Assembly (NCBI GenBank): GCA_038087035.1 | Contig: CP051187.1 | Span: forward strand, 1,986,501 to 2,050,500 | Source: Gloeotrichia echinulata CP02 | GTDB taxonomy: Bacteria > Cyanobacteriota > Cyanobacteriia > Cyanobacteriales > Nostocaceae | Direction: 5' to 3' | Length of the DNA: 64,000 bases | Part shown: piece by piece, positions 26,639-35,401 of the stretch | Layout of the letters: every line of letters starts with the position of its first letter | Position numbering within the stretch: the stretch's first letter is position 1 | Position numbers and translations under genes: made by a program | Notes under the pieces: model-generated | Databases searched by the model: none | What the model was told of the DNA's origin: nothing | Seen by the model: the letters and a program-made list of their open reading frames with translations, nothing else

Positions 26639-27631
26639 CTAAAACTTACAAATCTCTGCAAACTGTGGAAATGCGTTTCCTCGAACTAAACTAGCAGTTA
26701 CAGGTAGATGTCCTGCTGGAGGATTTTGGAATTTTGGCTCCATTCCTGACTTATACTGGAATCTTCTAGTTTGCCAGTTGAACTCTTGCTCCACAGTCTT
26801 GCTAAAGATTCCACTTATCAAACTTCCCCATCCAACCTGATCGTACATCTTTTGCCAGTTTTGTCCCTGCTGCTGATAAATTAGTTGTTGGGCGCTGAAA
26901 CCTAACTTTCCATCACTAGCTTTACGCCAGAGATCATCAATTGTTTTTAACTCAGTACAGGGCATACTCTTTATTTCATCGTAATTAATGTAGCCTCGTG
27001 ATTGTGATTTTTCTCCGGCTATTTTTAATAATACTTCATAAGTATCTGCATCCGCTGCTTGCCAATTTTTTTGGCGCAAATATTCGCGTAACTGACTGTA
27101 GTTTAGTCCTCGTTCAGAAGCAAGAGGGACTTGAGAAAGTATATCAGTTAGTGTAGAAGGACTAAAAACCTTAATTAATCCTAAAGCAATCAAAAGGCTG
27201 ACTAATGCTGCAAATCCTTGCGCTCCTGCTCCTAATGATGCTATTTTATGCCAAATTGTGACTTGTGGTTTTTTCTTGCCAGATGCGTTTGATGATCCTC
27301 GTGGTGATTGTAAAGCTATTTCTTGTATAACTTCATCGGCTGATTTATAGCGTTTTGCTGTGCCTAATTCTAGTAAATTGTCTAAGATTTTACCTAACTT
27401 ATCGCTAACTTTCTTACTGCGACTTCGCCACTCCCAAGAGTTACTCCCATCATCAAAAAGCTTAACTGCAGAAGCATTGGTTAACAGGCAAATACAAGTA
27501 ACTCCTAAGCTATACAAATCACTTGCAAAAACTTCTCTGCCTTTTTCTTGTTCTGGAGCCATAAAGTTTGCCGTTCCTATGACAGTTTTACCTGTCTTTG
27601 CAGTCTTGCGAAATTGTCCTGATGTGGTCAT
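26639..27631 (-). pseudogene. Headless Ser/Thr kinase with GUN4 domain (5' part lost)
   Basis: The frame opens MTTSGQFRKTAKTGKTVIGT followed by ANFMAPEQEKG, which is the activation segment (APE region) of a Hanks kinase; the Gly-rich loop, ATP-binding Lys, HRD and DFG segments are absent, and an in-frame TAG stands directly before the ATG. The remainder is the C-lobe (SDLYSLGVTCICLLTN), a membrane segment (ALVSLLIALGLIKVF, about 150) and a C-terminal GUN4 domain (GLNYSQLREYLRQKNWQAAD; GKLGFSAQQLIYQQQGQNW). Kinase-GUN4 fusions are typical of cyanobacteria; GUN4 binds porphyrins. The protein cannot be a kinase. The GUN4 part could still be made if a start exists. The break lies against the Rpn-type gene on the other strand. 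Confidence 0.85.
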
Positions 27632-27641
27632 CTACTCCCCT

Positions 27642-28394
27642 ATGGCTAAAGCAGCAGACATTAGCACCAAGCGATTAATCAGCCTCTCCCCCGAAAACTG
27701 GGTAAAATGGGTAACACAAATACCCGACATTCTCAGCGGAGAAATTCTCAATTCTGAATTCCAATGGATTAGCCGAGAAAGCGATGTATTAGTCAAAGCC
27801 ACCAGTCCCCAATATGGTCAATTTCTCGTACTCAATGAGTTACAATTGCGGTATAAATCTGAAATGCCTAAACGAATGCGGGCATACGTCGCACTAGCAG
27901 AAGAAAAGTTCAATTTGCCTACCTATCCTGTATTAATTAACATTCTCAAAGACAGTGATGTGGAAATCCCCACGCGCTACGAATCAGAATTTGCAGGTTT
28001 ACAGGCGCGTCAAGACTACCGCGTCATCAATCTTTGGGAAGTGGATGTAGAAATAGCGTTCAATCAACCCCTTCCCTCCTTGCTTCCCTTTGTACCAATT
28101 CTCAAGGGTGGTGCAGAAGAAGCGACAGTAAAACGCGCATTACAAATACTCCGCGCCGATGAAAAATTGAGCCAGTCAGAAACCGTCATGGCTTTTTTTG
28201 CTAGTTTCGTATTAGACAGCGCTTTAGTTCAGCAAATCATGAGGTGGGACATGGCCGTTTTACGCGAATCTCCCTGGTATCAGGAAATTTTGCAAAAGGG
28301 TAGGGAAGAAGGACGACGAGAAGAGAGGCTTTCTAGTATTGAACTGGATTTGGAGTTTAAATTCGGCGCTGATGCATTACAATTGATGTTATAA
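27642..28394 (+). pseudogene. Rpn/DUF4351-type PD-(D/E)xK protein, C terminus interrupted
   Basis: From the ATG at 27642 the product (about 250 residues) begins MAKAADISTKRLISLSPENW, the usual opening of cyanobacterial Rpn-like (recombination-promoting nuclease-related) proteins, with nuclease-core segments EFQWISRESDVLVKATS and FLVLNELQLRYKSEMPKRM. The frame stops at a TAA (28392-28394), yet the same frame continues IYPISDLDQLKTIQRAIKTV and NTL, typical of the missing C-terminal helix, up to a 103-bp element at 28464; after it, DELRVIIQTLQTSST and stop (28569-28616) completes the gene. So the native 3' end has both a nonsense codon and an insertion. The core domain is intact and may still function. 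Confidence 0.75.
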
Positions 28395-28463
28395 ATTTAT
28401 CCAATTTCTGATTTAGATCAATTAAAAACTATTCAGCGTGCCATCAAGACTGTAAATACTTTA

Positions 28464-28566
28464 TAGCGTTTCTCACCCTAGTGAGGTACATCGGTAAGGG
28501 CACGGCAGTGCCGTGCCCCTACATCGCGTGATACAATTTTGTACCTCATCTGAATAGGAAGTGCTA
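28464..28566. mobile_element. 103-bp miniature element with TA target duplication
   Basis: The element lies between two TA dinucleotides (28462-28463 and 28567-28568). Its ends are imperfect inverted repeats (TAGCGTTTCTCACCCTAGTGAGGTAC and, reversed, TAGCACTTCCTATTCAGATGAGGTAC), and the centre is the palindrome GGGCACGGCA/TGCCGTGCCC. Removing it restores a continuous reading frame. TA duplication and this size fit IS630/Tc1-type MITEs of cyanobacteria. A related, partly degraded copy is at about 39184-39260. Confidence 0.8.
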
Positions 28567-28632
28567 TAGACGAATTGCGCGTAATCATCCAAACTCTTCA
28601 AACTTCCTCAACTTAGCTAAATTACGGGGCGT

Positions 28633-28667
28633 GATAATTTTTAATTTTTAATTTTTAATTTTTAATT
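28633..28667. repeat. AT-rich tandem repeat (TTTTTAA)n
   Basis: About four copies of the heptamer TTTTTAA lie just beyond the stop codon of the ABC permease gene on the opposite strand. Confidence 0.7.
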
Positions 28668-28669
28668 AT

Positions 28670-29458
28670 TCACGCTCCCATCCCAGAATACCGCTTCAAA
28701 CCCGCACGCCATAGCAACCGATTCAGACCTAAAAATAACAAGATCCAACCCAACATTGACAAAAATCCTCTTCCTAAATCCACAGGTAGCCCCATCAAAA
28801 TACTCGCAGGGAAATCAACTAAATAAGGAAAAGGCGTCAACATAACTATTGCTCGCATAGGTTCAGGAAATACCTCTAAAGGCGCAATCAATCCAGACAA
28901 AAACAAATAAAACAAGAACCATAAATCTTCCAAAGCAGTAGCTCTTTCCGTCCAAAAGGCTAACATTGCAAAGGTGTATTGAATGACAAACCTTACAATA
29001 AAAGCCAGCACTACAGCCAACATAAACAACAAAACTTTACCCAAACTTGGCAACCAAAAAGCCTGGGGATAGAGAATAAAAAACAATGCCACTAATATTA
29101 AAGTAAACTGGATGCGAGCAAATCTATCAGCAACATGAGTAGCAACATGATGCCATACAGGATCAAGCGGTTGTAATAACTTGGGCGAAAGTTTACCTTC
29201 GACTATTTCCCTTTCAAAATCCCAAATTACCCAAACAACCGTGAATTGTCTAACAATAAAAACGGTGATAAAGTAACGGGCAAAATCTACAGGTGTCAAA
29301 CCGAAGCGTCCACCTTGCGCCGCCTGTATCCAAATACCCATGAAGATAATAGGTAAAGAGCCAGACAAAACCCATAAAATCATTTCTGCTCGGTATTCAA
29401 TTGTATAGGCGTAGTAAACCGAAAGTAAAGTTAAGGCTTTTCTGATAATTCGCTTCAT
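28670..29458 (-). CDS. ABC-2 family transporter permease (DUF990-type)
   Basis: A 262-residue inner-membrane protein with six hydrophobic segments, opening MKRIIRKALTLLSVYYAYTI followed by EYRAEMILWVLSGSLPIIFM, typical of the ABC-2 permease family that works in pairs with a second permease and an ATPase. Conserved VWVIWDFEREIVEGKLSPKL and LQPLDPVWHH lie in the first cytoplasmic loop. Neither the partner permease nor the ATPase is in the neighbourhood. Substrate unknown. No strong ribosome binding site precedes the ATG at 29458. Confidence 0.88.
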   Translation of the reverse strand: MKRIIRKALTLLSVYYAYTIEYRAEMILWVLSGSLPIIFMGIWIQAAQGGRFGLTPVDFARYFITVFIVRQFTVVWVIWDFEREIVEGKLSPKLLQPLDPVWHHVATHVADRFARIQFTLILVALFFILYPQAFWLPSLGKVLLFMLAVVLAFIVRFVIQYTFAMLAFWTERATALEDLWFLFYLFLSGLIAPLEVFPEPMRAIVMLTPFPYLVDFPASILMGLPVDLGRGFLSMLGWILLFLGLNRLLWRAGLKRYSGMGA

Positions 29459-29483
29459 GAGAACTGAGTGATAAAATAATTTT

Positions 29484-29589
29484 AAATCTTTTTCATTTGA
29501 ACCACAGATCTTCGTAGGGGCGCAAGGCCTTGCGCCCCAAGGCCTTGCGCCCCAAAAGCGTGGTCTATTTACCTGAAAATGGGTGTGAA
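29484..29589. mobile_element. Miniature inverted-repeat element with GGGGCGCAAG palindromic centre
   Basis: Left end TCTTTTTCATTTGAACCACAG and right end GTGGTCTATTTACCTGAAAA are imperfect inverted repeats enclosing GTAGGGGCGCAAGGCCTTGC and a half copy. Same family as 22980-23081. Confidence 0.55.
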
Positions 29590-29615
29590 GTGTTTAACCA
29601 GAAATGATATGACAA

Positions 29616-30578
29616 TTAAACTTTACTCAACCACTCAGTTTCTTCTGGTTCTCTAAATAATGAAGTACTCAGGTAGCGTTCGCCGAAGCTAGGCTGTACC
29701 ATGACGATCAGCCGACCGGCGTTTTCTGGTCGCTGGGCGACTTGGATGGCGGCGTACAAAGCAGCGCCAGCAGAAATACCCGATAGCAAGCCTTCTTCTT
29801 TGGCTAAACGACGACTGTAGGCGATCGCTTGTTCATCGGCTACTTCAATGACTTCATCGACTAGATCGGCGCGATAAATTGCTGGGACAAATCCCGGACC
29901 AATTCCCTGGATTTTGTGCGGTCCTGGTCTACCACCTGCTAACACGGGGCTATTGCTTGGCTCAACGGCGATCGCTTGAAAACTGGACTTGCGTTGTTTA
30001 ATTACTTCCGCTACGCCGGTAATTGTTCCCCCAGTACCCACTCCAGCCACGAGGATATCTACTTCCCCATCGGTATCGTTCCAGATTTCTTCGGCTGTGG
30101 TGCGGGCGTGGACTTTGGGGTTAGCAGGGTTGCGGAACTGCTGCAACATATATGCATTAGGCGTCTGGGCTAAAATTTCTTCGGCGCGGGCGATCGCCCC
30201 ACGCATCCCTTCTTGACCCGGTGTTAACTCTAATTGAGCGCCATAGGCTCTCAACATTGCCCGTCTTTCCTGGCTCATCGTATCTGGCATGGTTAGAATG
30301 AGATGGTAGCCCTTAGCTGCAGCTACCATTGCTAGAGCAATTCCCGTATTTCCAGAGGTCGGCTCTATTAAACTTGTTTTGCCAGGATAAATCAAGCCTG
30401 CTGACTCTGCGGCTTCCACCATGCTGACCCCAATTCGGTCTTTCACCGAAGAGGTTGGGTTCATGCTTTCTAACTTCACGACAATTCGAGCTACTGCTCC
30501 CGCAGCTTGGGGAATCTTGTTTAATTGAACTAACGGACTCCGTCCCACTAATTCTGTAATATCTTTTGCTATCCGCAT
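29616..30578 (-). CDS. cysK: Cysteine synthase A (O-acetylserine sulfhydrylase)
   Basis: A 320-residue PLP enzyme that makes L-cysteine from O-acetyl-L-serine and sulfide in the cytoplasm. The PLP lysine is in NPTSSVKDRIG (about residue 44), the substrate loop in EPTSGNTGIALA, the phosphate-binding Gly-rich loop in VAGVGTGGTITGV, and the C terminus carries LLSGISAGAAL. Length is normal. GAGGAG lies about eight bases before the ATG. It is the second gene of an operon behind the Rrf2 regulator (17-base gap), and cysE, which makes its substrate, is divergent from that operon. Confidence 0.95.
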   Translation of the reverse strand: MRIAKDITELVGRSPLVQLNKIPQAAGAVARIVVKLESMNPTSSVKDRIGVSMVEAAESAGLIYPGKTSLIEPTSGNTGIALAMVAAAKGYHLILTMPDTMSQERRAMLRAYGAQLELTPGQEGMRGAIARAEEILAQTPNAYMLQQFRNPANPKVHARTTAEEIWNDTDGEVDILVAGVGTGGTITGVAEVIKQRKSSFQAIAVEPSNSPVLAGGRPGPHKIQGIGPGFVPAIYRADLVDEVIEVADEQAIAYSRRLAKEEGLLSGISAGAALYAAIQVAQRPENAGRLIVMVQPSFGERYLSTSLFREPEETEWLSKV

Positions 30579-30596
30579 AAGGATACTCCTCGATGA

Positions 30597-31064
30597 CTAA
30601 ATGTAATACATCGGACTCTGCTGTGAGCGAGCCTCTCTTTGCTGGCACAAGTCTTGCAGTGTATAGCTATTCAATACCTCAACACAAGCAGAATTGGCTT
30701 TTTCCCAAATTTCTAATACCAGACTTCTTTCTAGAGTGGGAGCGTCAGAGCTGTCTTTCTCTTTTCGCTCACCTTCTACCAAAGTAACAATCTCTAGTAA
30801 GGTAATCTGCCAAGGTTCACGAACTAACAGGAAACCTCCTTTAGCGCCGCGTTGACTCTGCACCACACCCGCACGCCGGAGATTGGTCAAAATTTGTTCC
30901 AGATAGCGCTCAGGTATGGGTTGCTTGGCAGTGATCTCGCTCATGGTCAGAGGGACTTTTTTGTTATGGTGGCTTGCCAGTTCTAATAGTGCCAGCAGCG
31001 CGTATTCGACTTTGGAAGACAGATCCAAGAGAGAGTAGTTTTGGCTGTTCAAGTCTGTACTCAA
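30597..31064 (-). CDS. Rrf2-family transcriptional regulator, probably of cysteine synthesis
   Basis: About 155 residues with the Rrf2 winged helix: DLSSKVEYALLALLELASHH, PIPERYLEQILTNLRRAGVV (recognition region) and QSQRGAKGGFLLVREP (wing). It lacks the three clustered cysteines of IscR, so it is nearer to CymR, which controls cysteine metabolism through CysK; that link is inference from similarity and from cysK being next in the operon. No ATG is available at the N terminus. The longest frame starts at a TTG at 31064; a second TTG at 31028 would give MDLSSKVEYALLALL, closer to family length. The start is therefore uncertain. Confidence 0.85.
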   Translation of the reverse strand: MSTDLNSQNYSLLDLSSKVEYALLALLELASHHNKKVPLTMSEITAKQPIPERYLEQILTNLRRAGVVQSQRGAKGGFLLVREPWQITLLEIVTLVEGERKEKDSSDAPTLERSLVLEIWEKANSACVEVLNSYTLQDLCQQREARSQQSPMYYI

Positions 31065-31374
31065 TATACTACGGTGGGCTGCTCGATTTATCGGATTTTA
31101 TGGGTAATTGACTTTTCTTAAGGTGTTAGATGTGATAGCATCCCACTGATTACACATAAAATGACCACAAGCCTATCGAGTTACCGTAGATTATTGTACA
31201 CAATTCCCATCAATGGATTGATATTTTGTGCGAATTATCTTGTTTTGCTTCCATATAGAGCAATCGCCAGGTTAGGACGTTCTAAATTACTCAAACCCTT
31301 GATGTAATTCCCTAGCCCCTAGTCCAAACGCCCCTAGCTATAGCCTCGTCTAACAACGCAGAACCCAACTAAGT
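31065..31374. promoter_or_regulatory. Divergent promoter region between the rrf2-cysK operon and cysE
   Basis: 310 bases with no gene. It must contain the start signals of both sulfur-assimilation units and is the obvious place for an operator of the Rrf2 protein. I could not pick out a specific palindrome with confidence. Confidence 0.5.
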
Positions 31375-32100
31375 ATGCTATTAACTGATTTGCGAACCAT
31401 TTATGAGCGTGACCCAGCAGCCCGTAACTGGCTGGAAGTTTTGTTTTGCTATCCTGGATTCCAAGCCCTTATTTTCCATCGGCTGGCACACAGGCTGTAT
31501 AAAATTGGGCTGCCCTTTATACCTAGGCTGATTTCCCATGTTAGTCGGTTTCTCACCGGAATTGAAATTCATCCAGGGGCAGTAATTGGCAAAGGTGTGT
31601 TTATCGACCACGGAATGGGAGTGGTGATTGGCGAAACTGCGATTGTCGGTAATTATGCGCTAATTTATCAAGGTGTTACCCTTGGTGGTACTGGTAAAGA
31701 AACAGGCAAGCGCCATCCCACTTTAGGTGAAAATGTCGTAGTTGGCGCCGGTGCGAAGGTGCTGGGAAATATCCAAATAGGTGATCATGTCCGCATTGGC
31801 GCCGGTTCGGTGGTGCTGCGAAATGTGCCGAATAATACTACAGTAGTCGGAGTTCCCGGGCGTGTGACTCGCCAAAACAACTTGAGTGGTGATTCCCTGG
31901 ATCATGAGAAAATGCGAGACGTGGAAGCTGAGGCGATTCGCGCACTATTTGAAAGAGTTAAAGCTTTAGAGAAAGAAGTCCAGCAGTTACAAGAAATATC
32001 TACTGAGTCCCCAAGCGAAGCAGAATTAAGAGAAAGCCAGAAAAATAAATGTGATGGCGATCGCCTAATTGTAGAATTTCTCGATGGTGCGGGAATTTAG
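31375..32100 (+). CDS. cysE: Serine O-acetyltransferase
   Basis: A 241-residue enzyme that acetylates L-serine with acetyl-CoA to give O-acetylserine. The N-terminal helical part opens MLLTDLRTIYERDPAARNWL; the left-handed beta helix shows hexapeptide repeats from about residue 60 (IEIHPGAVIGKGVFIDHGMG with catalytic Asp-His, VVIGETAIVG, GENVVVGAGAKVLGNIQIGD, GAGSVVLRNVP). The C-terminal tail after about 190 is charged and coiled, ending in a region with a GCGATCGC site. Divergent from rrf2-cysK, and functionally paired with cysK. Confidence 0.95.
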   Translation: MLLTDLRTIYERDPAARNWLEVLFCYPGFQALIFHRLAHRLYKIGLPFIPRLISHVSRFLTGIEIHPGAVIGKGVFIDHGMGVVIGETAIVGNYALIYQGVTLGGTGKETGKRHPTLGENVVVGAGAKVLGNIQIGDHVRIGAGSVVLRNVPNNTTVVGVPGRVTRQNNLSGDSLDHEKMRDVEAEAIRALFERVKALEKEVQQLQEISTESPSEAELRESQKNKCDGDRLIVEFLDGAGI

Positions 32101-32133
32101 GGACTTGCAAATAAAAAAACATCCTAATAAATA

Positions 32134-32161
32134 GTAGGGGCGCAAGGCCTTGCGCCCCTAC
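32134..32161. repeat. Palindrome GTAGGGGCGCAAGGCC / GGCCTTGCGCCCCTAC
   Basis: Perfect 28-base palindrome between the converging cysE and eboD genes; could serve as a shared transcript-end hairpin. Confidence 0.75.
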
Positions 32162-32188
32162 CCCCTGGTTTATTTACCCGAGTTAAAG

Positions 32189-33397
32189 TCAATCCTCAAG
32201 TTCCGTAGCTTGCAAAAGTGAAATTGCTTGTCGGTACAAAGATAGATCCACTTGGTGAACTTCCATTCCCTGGCCGATTCCCTGTAGAAGCATAAGTGTC
32301 AATTTTCCCCCTAAGTGTTCGCGAAACTCGGTCAACCCCCAAAAAATACAGTCGGGATGGTTTGGCTGATCTAATTGCTCTGTCAACGCTGACACATATA
32401 AACTAAATCCTAATTTCTTGATTGTGGCGAGAATTTTTTTCCACTCAGAGGGTAAAAGAAGACCAGATAAATACGAATAAGTACTGTCTAAAGCAATGCC
32501 GATAGCCACAGCTTCACCATGACGCAGACTGTAATCTGTTAAATGTTCCAGTTTGTGAGCAGCCCAATGTCCAAAATCTAAAGGACGTGATGAACCTGTC
32601 TCAAAAGGATCGCCACCATTGGCAATATGCTCTAAGTGTAACTGGGCGCACCGATAGATCAGCCTTTGCATTGCATCCAGATCTCGATTAGCTAATTTAT
32701 CGGCATCATTCATAATCAAATCAAAGAAATCCCCATCTTTGATCAACGCTACTTTAAGCGCCTCAGCAATACCAGAGCGCCAATCTCGATCATCAAGAGT
32801 GGTCAAAAAATCAAAGTCATTTAATACTGCATAGGGTGGACTAAATGTTCCCAAAAAGTTCTTTTTGCCAAAAGCATTGATGCCATTTTTGACACCTACA
32901 CCCGAATCATTTTGCCCTAAAACTGTCGTCGGTACCCGCAGCAGACGAATTCCTCGGTGAGCAGTTGCAGCAGCATATCCAGCCATATCTAGCACAGCAC
33001 CACCGCCAATTGCTAACACGTAGCAGTGACGGCATAATTTAACCTGATCAATCACCTGATGAATTTGTTCTAGAAATCTGGAATCGTTTTTGACTACTTC
33101 TCCACCGGGAACTACTATCGGCTCAACGCTCAAAGTTAGTACATTTTCATAATGCTTGGCATAAGCTGATAATTTTTCTAGAAAACCATCCTGGTATTTT
33201 AATAATCCTCCATCTACCACTGCTACCACTTGCTTTGGGGTTGTTTCCCTATCTGTGTCAATCACTTGAGCTAGTAAAGGATTTTCTAACTCAAACAATC
33301 CTCTGGTAAAATGAACATCATAATTAAAGGTAACACTGACAGATTGCTGAAGTGGTTGTAGACTAAATCTAGTATTTTTTGTAATGTTAGTTGGCAT
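32189..33397 (-). CDS. eboD: 3-dehydroquinate-synthase-like protein of the ebo cluster
   Basis: A 402-residue sugar-phosphate cyclase homologue. NAD-binding and metal regions are visible: VLAIGGGAVLDMAGYAAATA, RVPTTVLGQNDSGVGVKNGI, GIAEALKVALIKDG and the metal His residues in FGHWAAHKLEHL and LRHGEAVAIGI. It is not the housekeeping AroB by context: it lies head-to-head (63 bases between starts) with eboA, followed by eboB, C, E and F. In published ebo clusters this gene is usually collinear with the others; here it is inverted. The ebo cluster is needed to export scytonemin precursors to the periplasm in Nostoc punctiforme (established for that organism). Confidence 0.88.
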   Translation of the reverse strand: MPTNITKNTRFSLQPLQQSVSVTFNYDVHFTRGLFELENPLLAQVIDTDRETTPKQVVAVVDGGLLKYQDGFLEKLSAYAKHYENVLTLSVEPIVVPGGEVVKNDSRFLEQIHQVIDQVKLCRHCYVLAIGGGAVLDMAGYAAATAHRGIRLLRVPTTVLGQNDSGVGVKNGINAFGKKNFLGTFSPPYAVLNDFDFLTTLDDRDWRSGIAEALKVALIKDGDFFDLIMNDADKLANRDLDAMQRLIYRCAQLHLEHIANGGDPFETGSSRPLDFGHWAAHKLEHLTDYSLRHGEAVAIGIALDSTYSYLSGLLLPSEWKKILATIKKLGFSLYVSALTEQLDQPNHPDCIFWGLTEFREHLGGKLTLMLLQGIGQGMEVHQVDLSLYRQAISLLQATELED

Positions 33398-33460
33398 CGT
33401 TTTATACCCAAATGTTTTGCAGAGAATAACAAAATTCAGATACAGTAAATTTTAACAACT

Positions 33461-34180
33461 ATGTCGGAAATTACTGATGATTTAAGTAGGGTGAACCATT
33501 TACTACATCACTGGTTGTTGCAGTGTACTTCCGATAAAGCCCTAAATTGGCTAGCACAGAAGCAAGCAGAAATTGCCAATGGTGCAAACCAAAGAGTATT
33601 TTTCGCAGCTTTTAGTGCTGTACCTAGGTATATAGGTAAACAGGATTTACAGCTATCACCCCAGGACTTAGAAATAGCCAAAACACTGCTTGCGGGTTGG
33701 GTTCCCAGTCATTGGAGTGCTGATCAGGTGGGGCGGACAATATTGCTTTTAGCTTTACCCCACAATGACATGGAGAAGTATATGCGATCGCTTGATCAAG
33801 TCTTCACCACTGCCGATATGGGAGAATTAATAGTCCTATATCAAAGTTTACCCCTATTACCATATCCAGAGTTACAACGCCAACGTGCTGCAGAGGGAAT
33901 TCGCAGCAACATCGTAACTGTTTTCCAAGCAGTTGCACTACAAAACCCCTATCCGGCAAATTATTTAGATGATATTGCTTGGAATCAGATGGTGTTGAAG
34001 GCTGTATTTGTCAATAGTCCATTGCATCTGATTTGGGGTCTAGATCAACGTGCTAACCCCAAATTAGCCCAGATGTTAATTGACTATGCTCATGAACGTT
34101 CTGCAGCTAAACGCTCAGTTACGCCAGAACTATGGCGACTTGTGGAGCCATTTGCACTGGGGATTGGGAGTAAGGAGTAA
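33461..34180 (+). CDS. eboA: EboA protein
   Basis: A 239-residue mostly helical protein, first of the collinear part of the ebo cluster. Segments such as HHWLLQCTSDKALNWLAQKQ, GWVPSHWSADQVGRTILLLA and RQRAAEGIRSNIVTVFQAVA match the EboA-type domain, whose biochemical function is unknown. No signal peptide. Identification rests on these segments and on the order EboA-TatD-like-UbiA-like-EboE-EboF. The region behind it, before eboB, is filled with tandem heptamers. Confidence 0.85.
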   Translation: MSEITDDLSRVNHLLHHWLLQCTSDKALNWLAQKQAEIANGANQRVFFAAFSAVPRYIGKQDLQLSPQDLEIAKTLLAGWVPSHWSADQVGRTILLLALPHNDMEKYMRSLDQVFTTADMGELIVLYQSLPLLPYPELQRQRAAEGIRSNIVTVFQAVALQNPYPANYLDDIAWNQMVLKAVFVNSPLHLIWGLDQRANPKLAQMLIDYAHERSAAKRSVTPELWRLVEPFALGIGSKE

Positions 34181-34429
34181 TGAGTAAGGAGTAATGAGTA
34201 ATGAGTTAGGAGTTAGGAGTTAGGAGTTAGGAGTTGTAGGGTGTGTTACGGCGCTAGCGATGGCCGCTAATTTTTAGCTAAAAATTCCGAAATGCGCCGT
34301 AACGCACCGTCACAGTGAGCAGTGAGGAGTTTGGAGTTGGACAAATAACCAATGACAAATGACAAATGACAAATGACAAATGACAAATGACAAATGACAA
34401 ATGACCATCTACTTAAGAGATATAACCTA
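34177..34429. repeat. Two heptamer tandem repeats and a GTAGGG-family inverted repeat between eboA and eboB
   Basis: GAGTAAG/GAGTTAG-type heptamers run from about 34170 to 34234; an inverted-repeat element (GTAGGGTGTGTTACGGCG...CGCCGTAACGCACC) occupies 34236-34312; and (ATGACAA)n, about eight copies, runs 34352-34405. AAGAGA at about 34413 precedes the eboB start. Confidence 0.85.
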
Positions 34430-35335
34430 ATGTTTATTGATCCACACATTCACATGAGTTCCCGCACCACTTACGATTACATGGTAATGCGGGAGTATGG
34501 CATTGTTGCCGTCATTGAACCATCATTTTGGTTAGGACAACCCCGGACTCATGCTGCAACATTTAAGGACTACTTTAGCAGTTTAGTGGGGTGGGAAAGG
34601 TTTCGGGCTAGTCAATTTTGCATCCAACATTATTGCACAATTGGACTCAACCCAAAAGAGGCTAATAACGAAGCACTAGCTGCAGAAGTCATGGAATTAC
34701 TACCGCTTTATGCATGTAAAGAGGGAGTAGTAGCTATAGGCGAAATTGGCTATGATGACATGACACAAGCAGAGGATAAATACTTCTGCCAACAATTAGA
34801 TTTAGCTAAAGAAATTGATAGCCTAGTCCTGATTCATACTCCCCATCGCAATAAAAAAGCAGGTGCCAGCCAAAGCATGGATCGTTGTCTAGAATATGGT
34901 TTAGATCCGGCACAGGTGATTATTGACCACAATAACGAAGAGACTGTAGAAGAAGTTCTAGAAAGAGGATTTTGGGCAGCTTTTACAATTTACCCACACA
35001 CCAAAATGGGTAACGCTAGAATGGTAGAAATTGTCCGTCAATATGGATGCGATCGCATTATCGTTGATAGTAGCGCCGATTGGGGTATCAGCGATCCTTT
35101 AGCCGTTCCCAAAACAGCTAAATTGATGTTAGAAAGGGGTATTTGTGAAGAACATGTCCAAGCAGTTTGTTATGAAAATGCCCTAGCTGCTTACAGTCAA
35201 ACTGGGCAAATGCAAGCATCAGATTGGCTGAATCCCCCATCCATTGATCAGCGGCAGATGTTTGATGGTAATTCTGTATTACGGGGACAGGAACCAGGGA
35301 TAGAATCAATTTCTCAATATCTGCTGATTGAATAG
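34430..35335 (+). CDS. eboB: TatD-family metal-dependent hydrolase EboB
   Basis: About 301 residues from the ATG at 34430 (MFIDPHIHMSSRTTYDYMVM); the frame is open for 12 more codons but these lie in the heptamer repeat. The amidohydrolase-type metal sites are visible: H-x-H in DPHIHMS, Glu in VVAIGEIGYDDMT, His in VLIHTPHRNKKAG, His in VIIDHNNEETVEE and Asp in RIIVDSSADWG. TatD-like hydrolases are cytoplasmic; the natural substrate in the ebo system is not known. Followed by eboC after 66 bases. Confidence 0.9.
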   Translation: MFIDPHIHMSSRTTYDYMVMREYGIVAVIEPSFWLGQPRTHAATFKDYFSSLVGWERFRASQFCIQHYCTIGLNPKEANNEALAAEVMELLPLYACKEGVVAIGEIGYDDMTQAEDKYFCQQLDLAKEIDSLVLIHTPHRNKKAGASQSMDRCLEYGLDPAQVIIDHNNEETVEEVLERGFWAAFTIYPHTKMGNARMVEIVRQYGCDRIIVDSSADWGISDPLAVPKTAKLMLERGICEEHVQAVCYENALAAYSQTGQMQASDWLNPPSIDQRQMFDGNSVLRGQEPGIESISQYLLIE

Positions 35336-35401
35336 AAAATTTGCATATTCGCTATTCTAGGTTTGGGGGTTGGTTTCTAATAATGAAAAGGAGATAAATA
35401 A

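Noticed and set aside
27360..27641. N-terminal extension of the Rpn-type protein
   Set aside because: This stretch is antisense to the kinase-GUN4 gene; the family starts at MAKAADISTKRLISL (27642).
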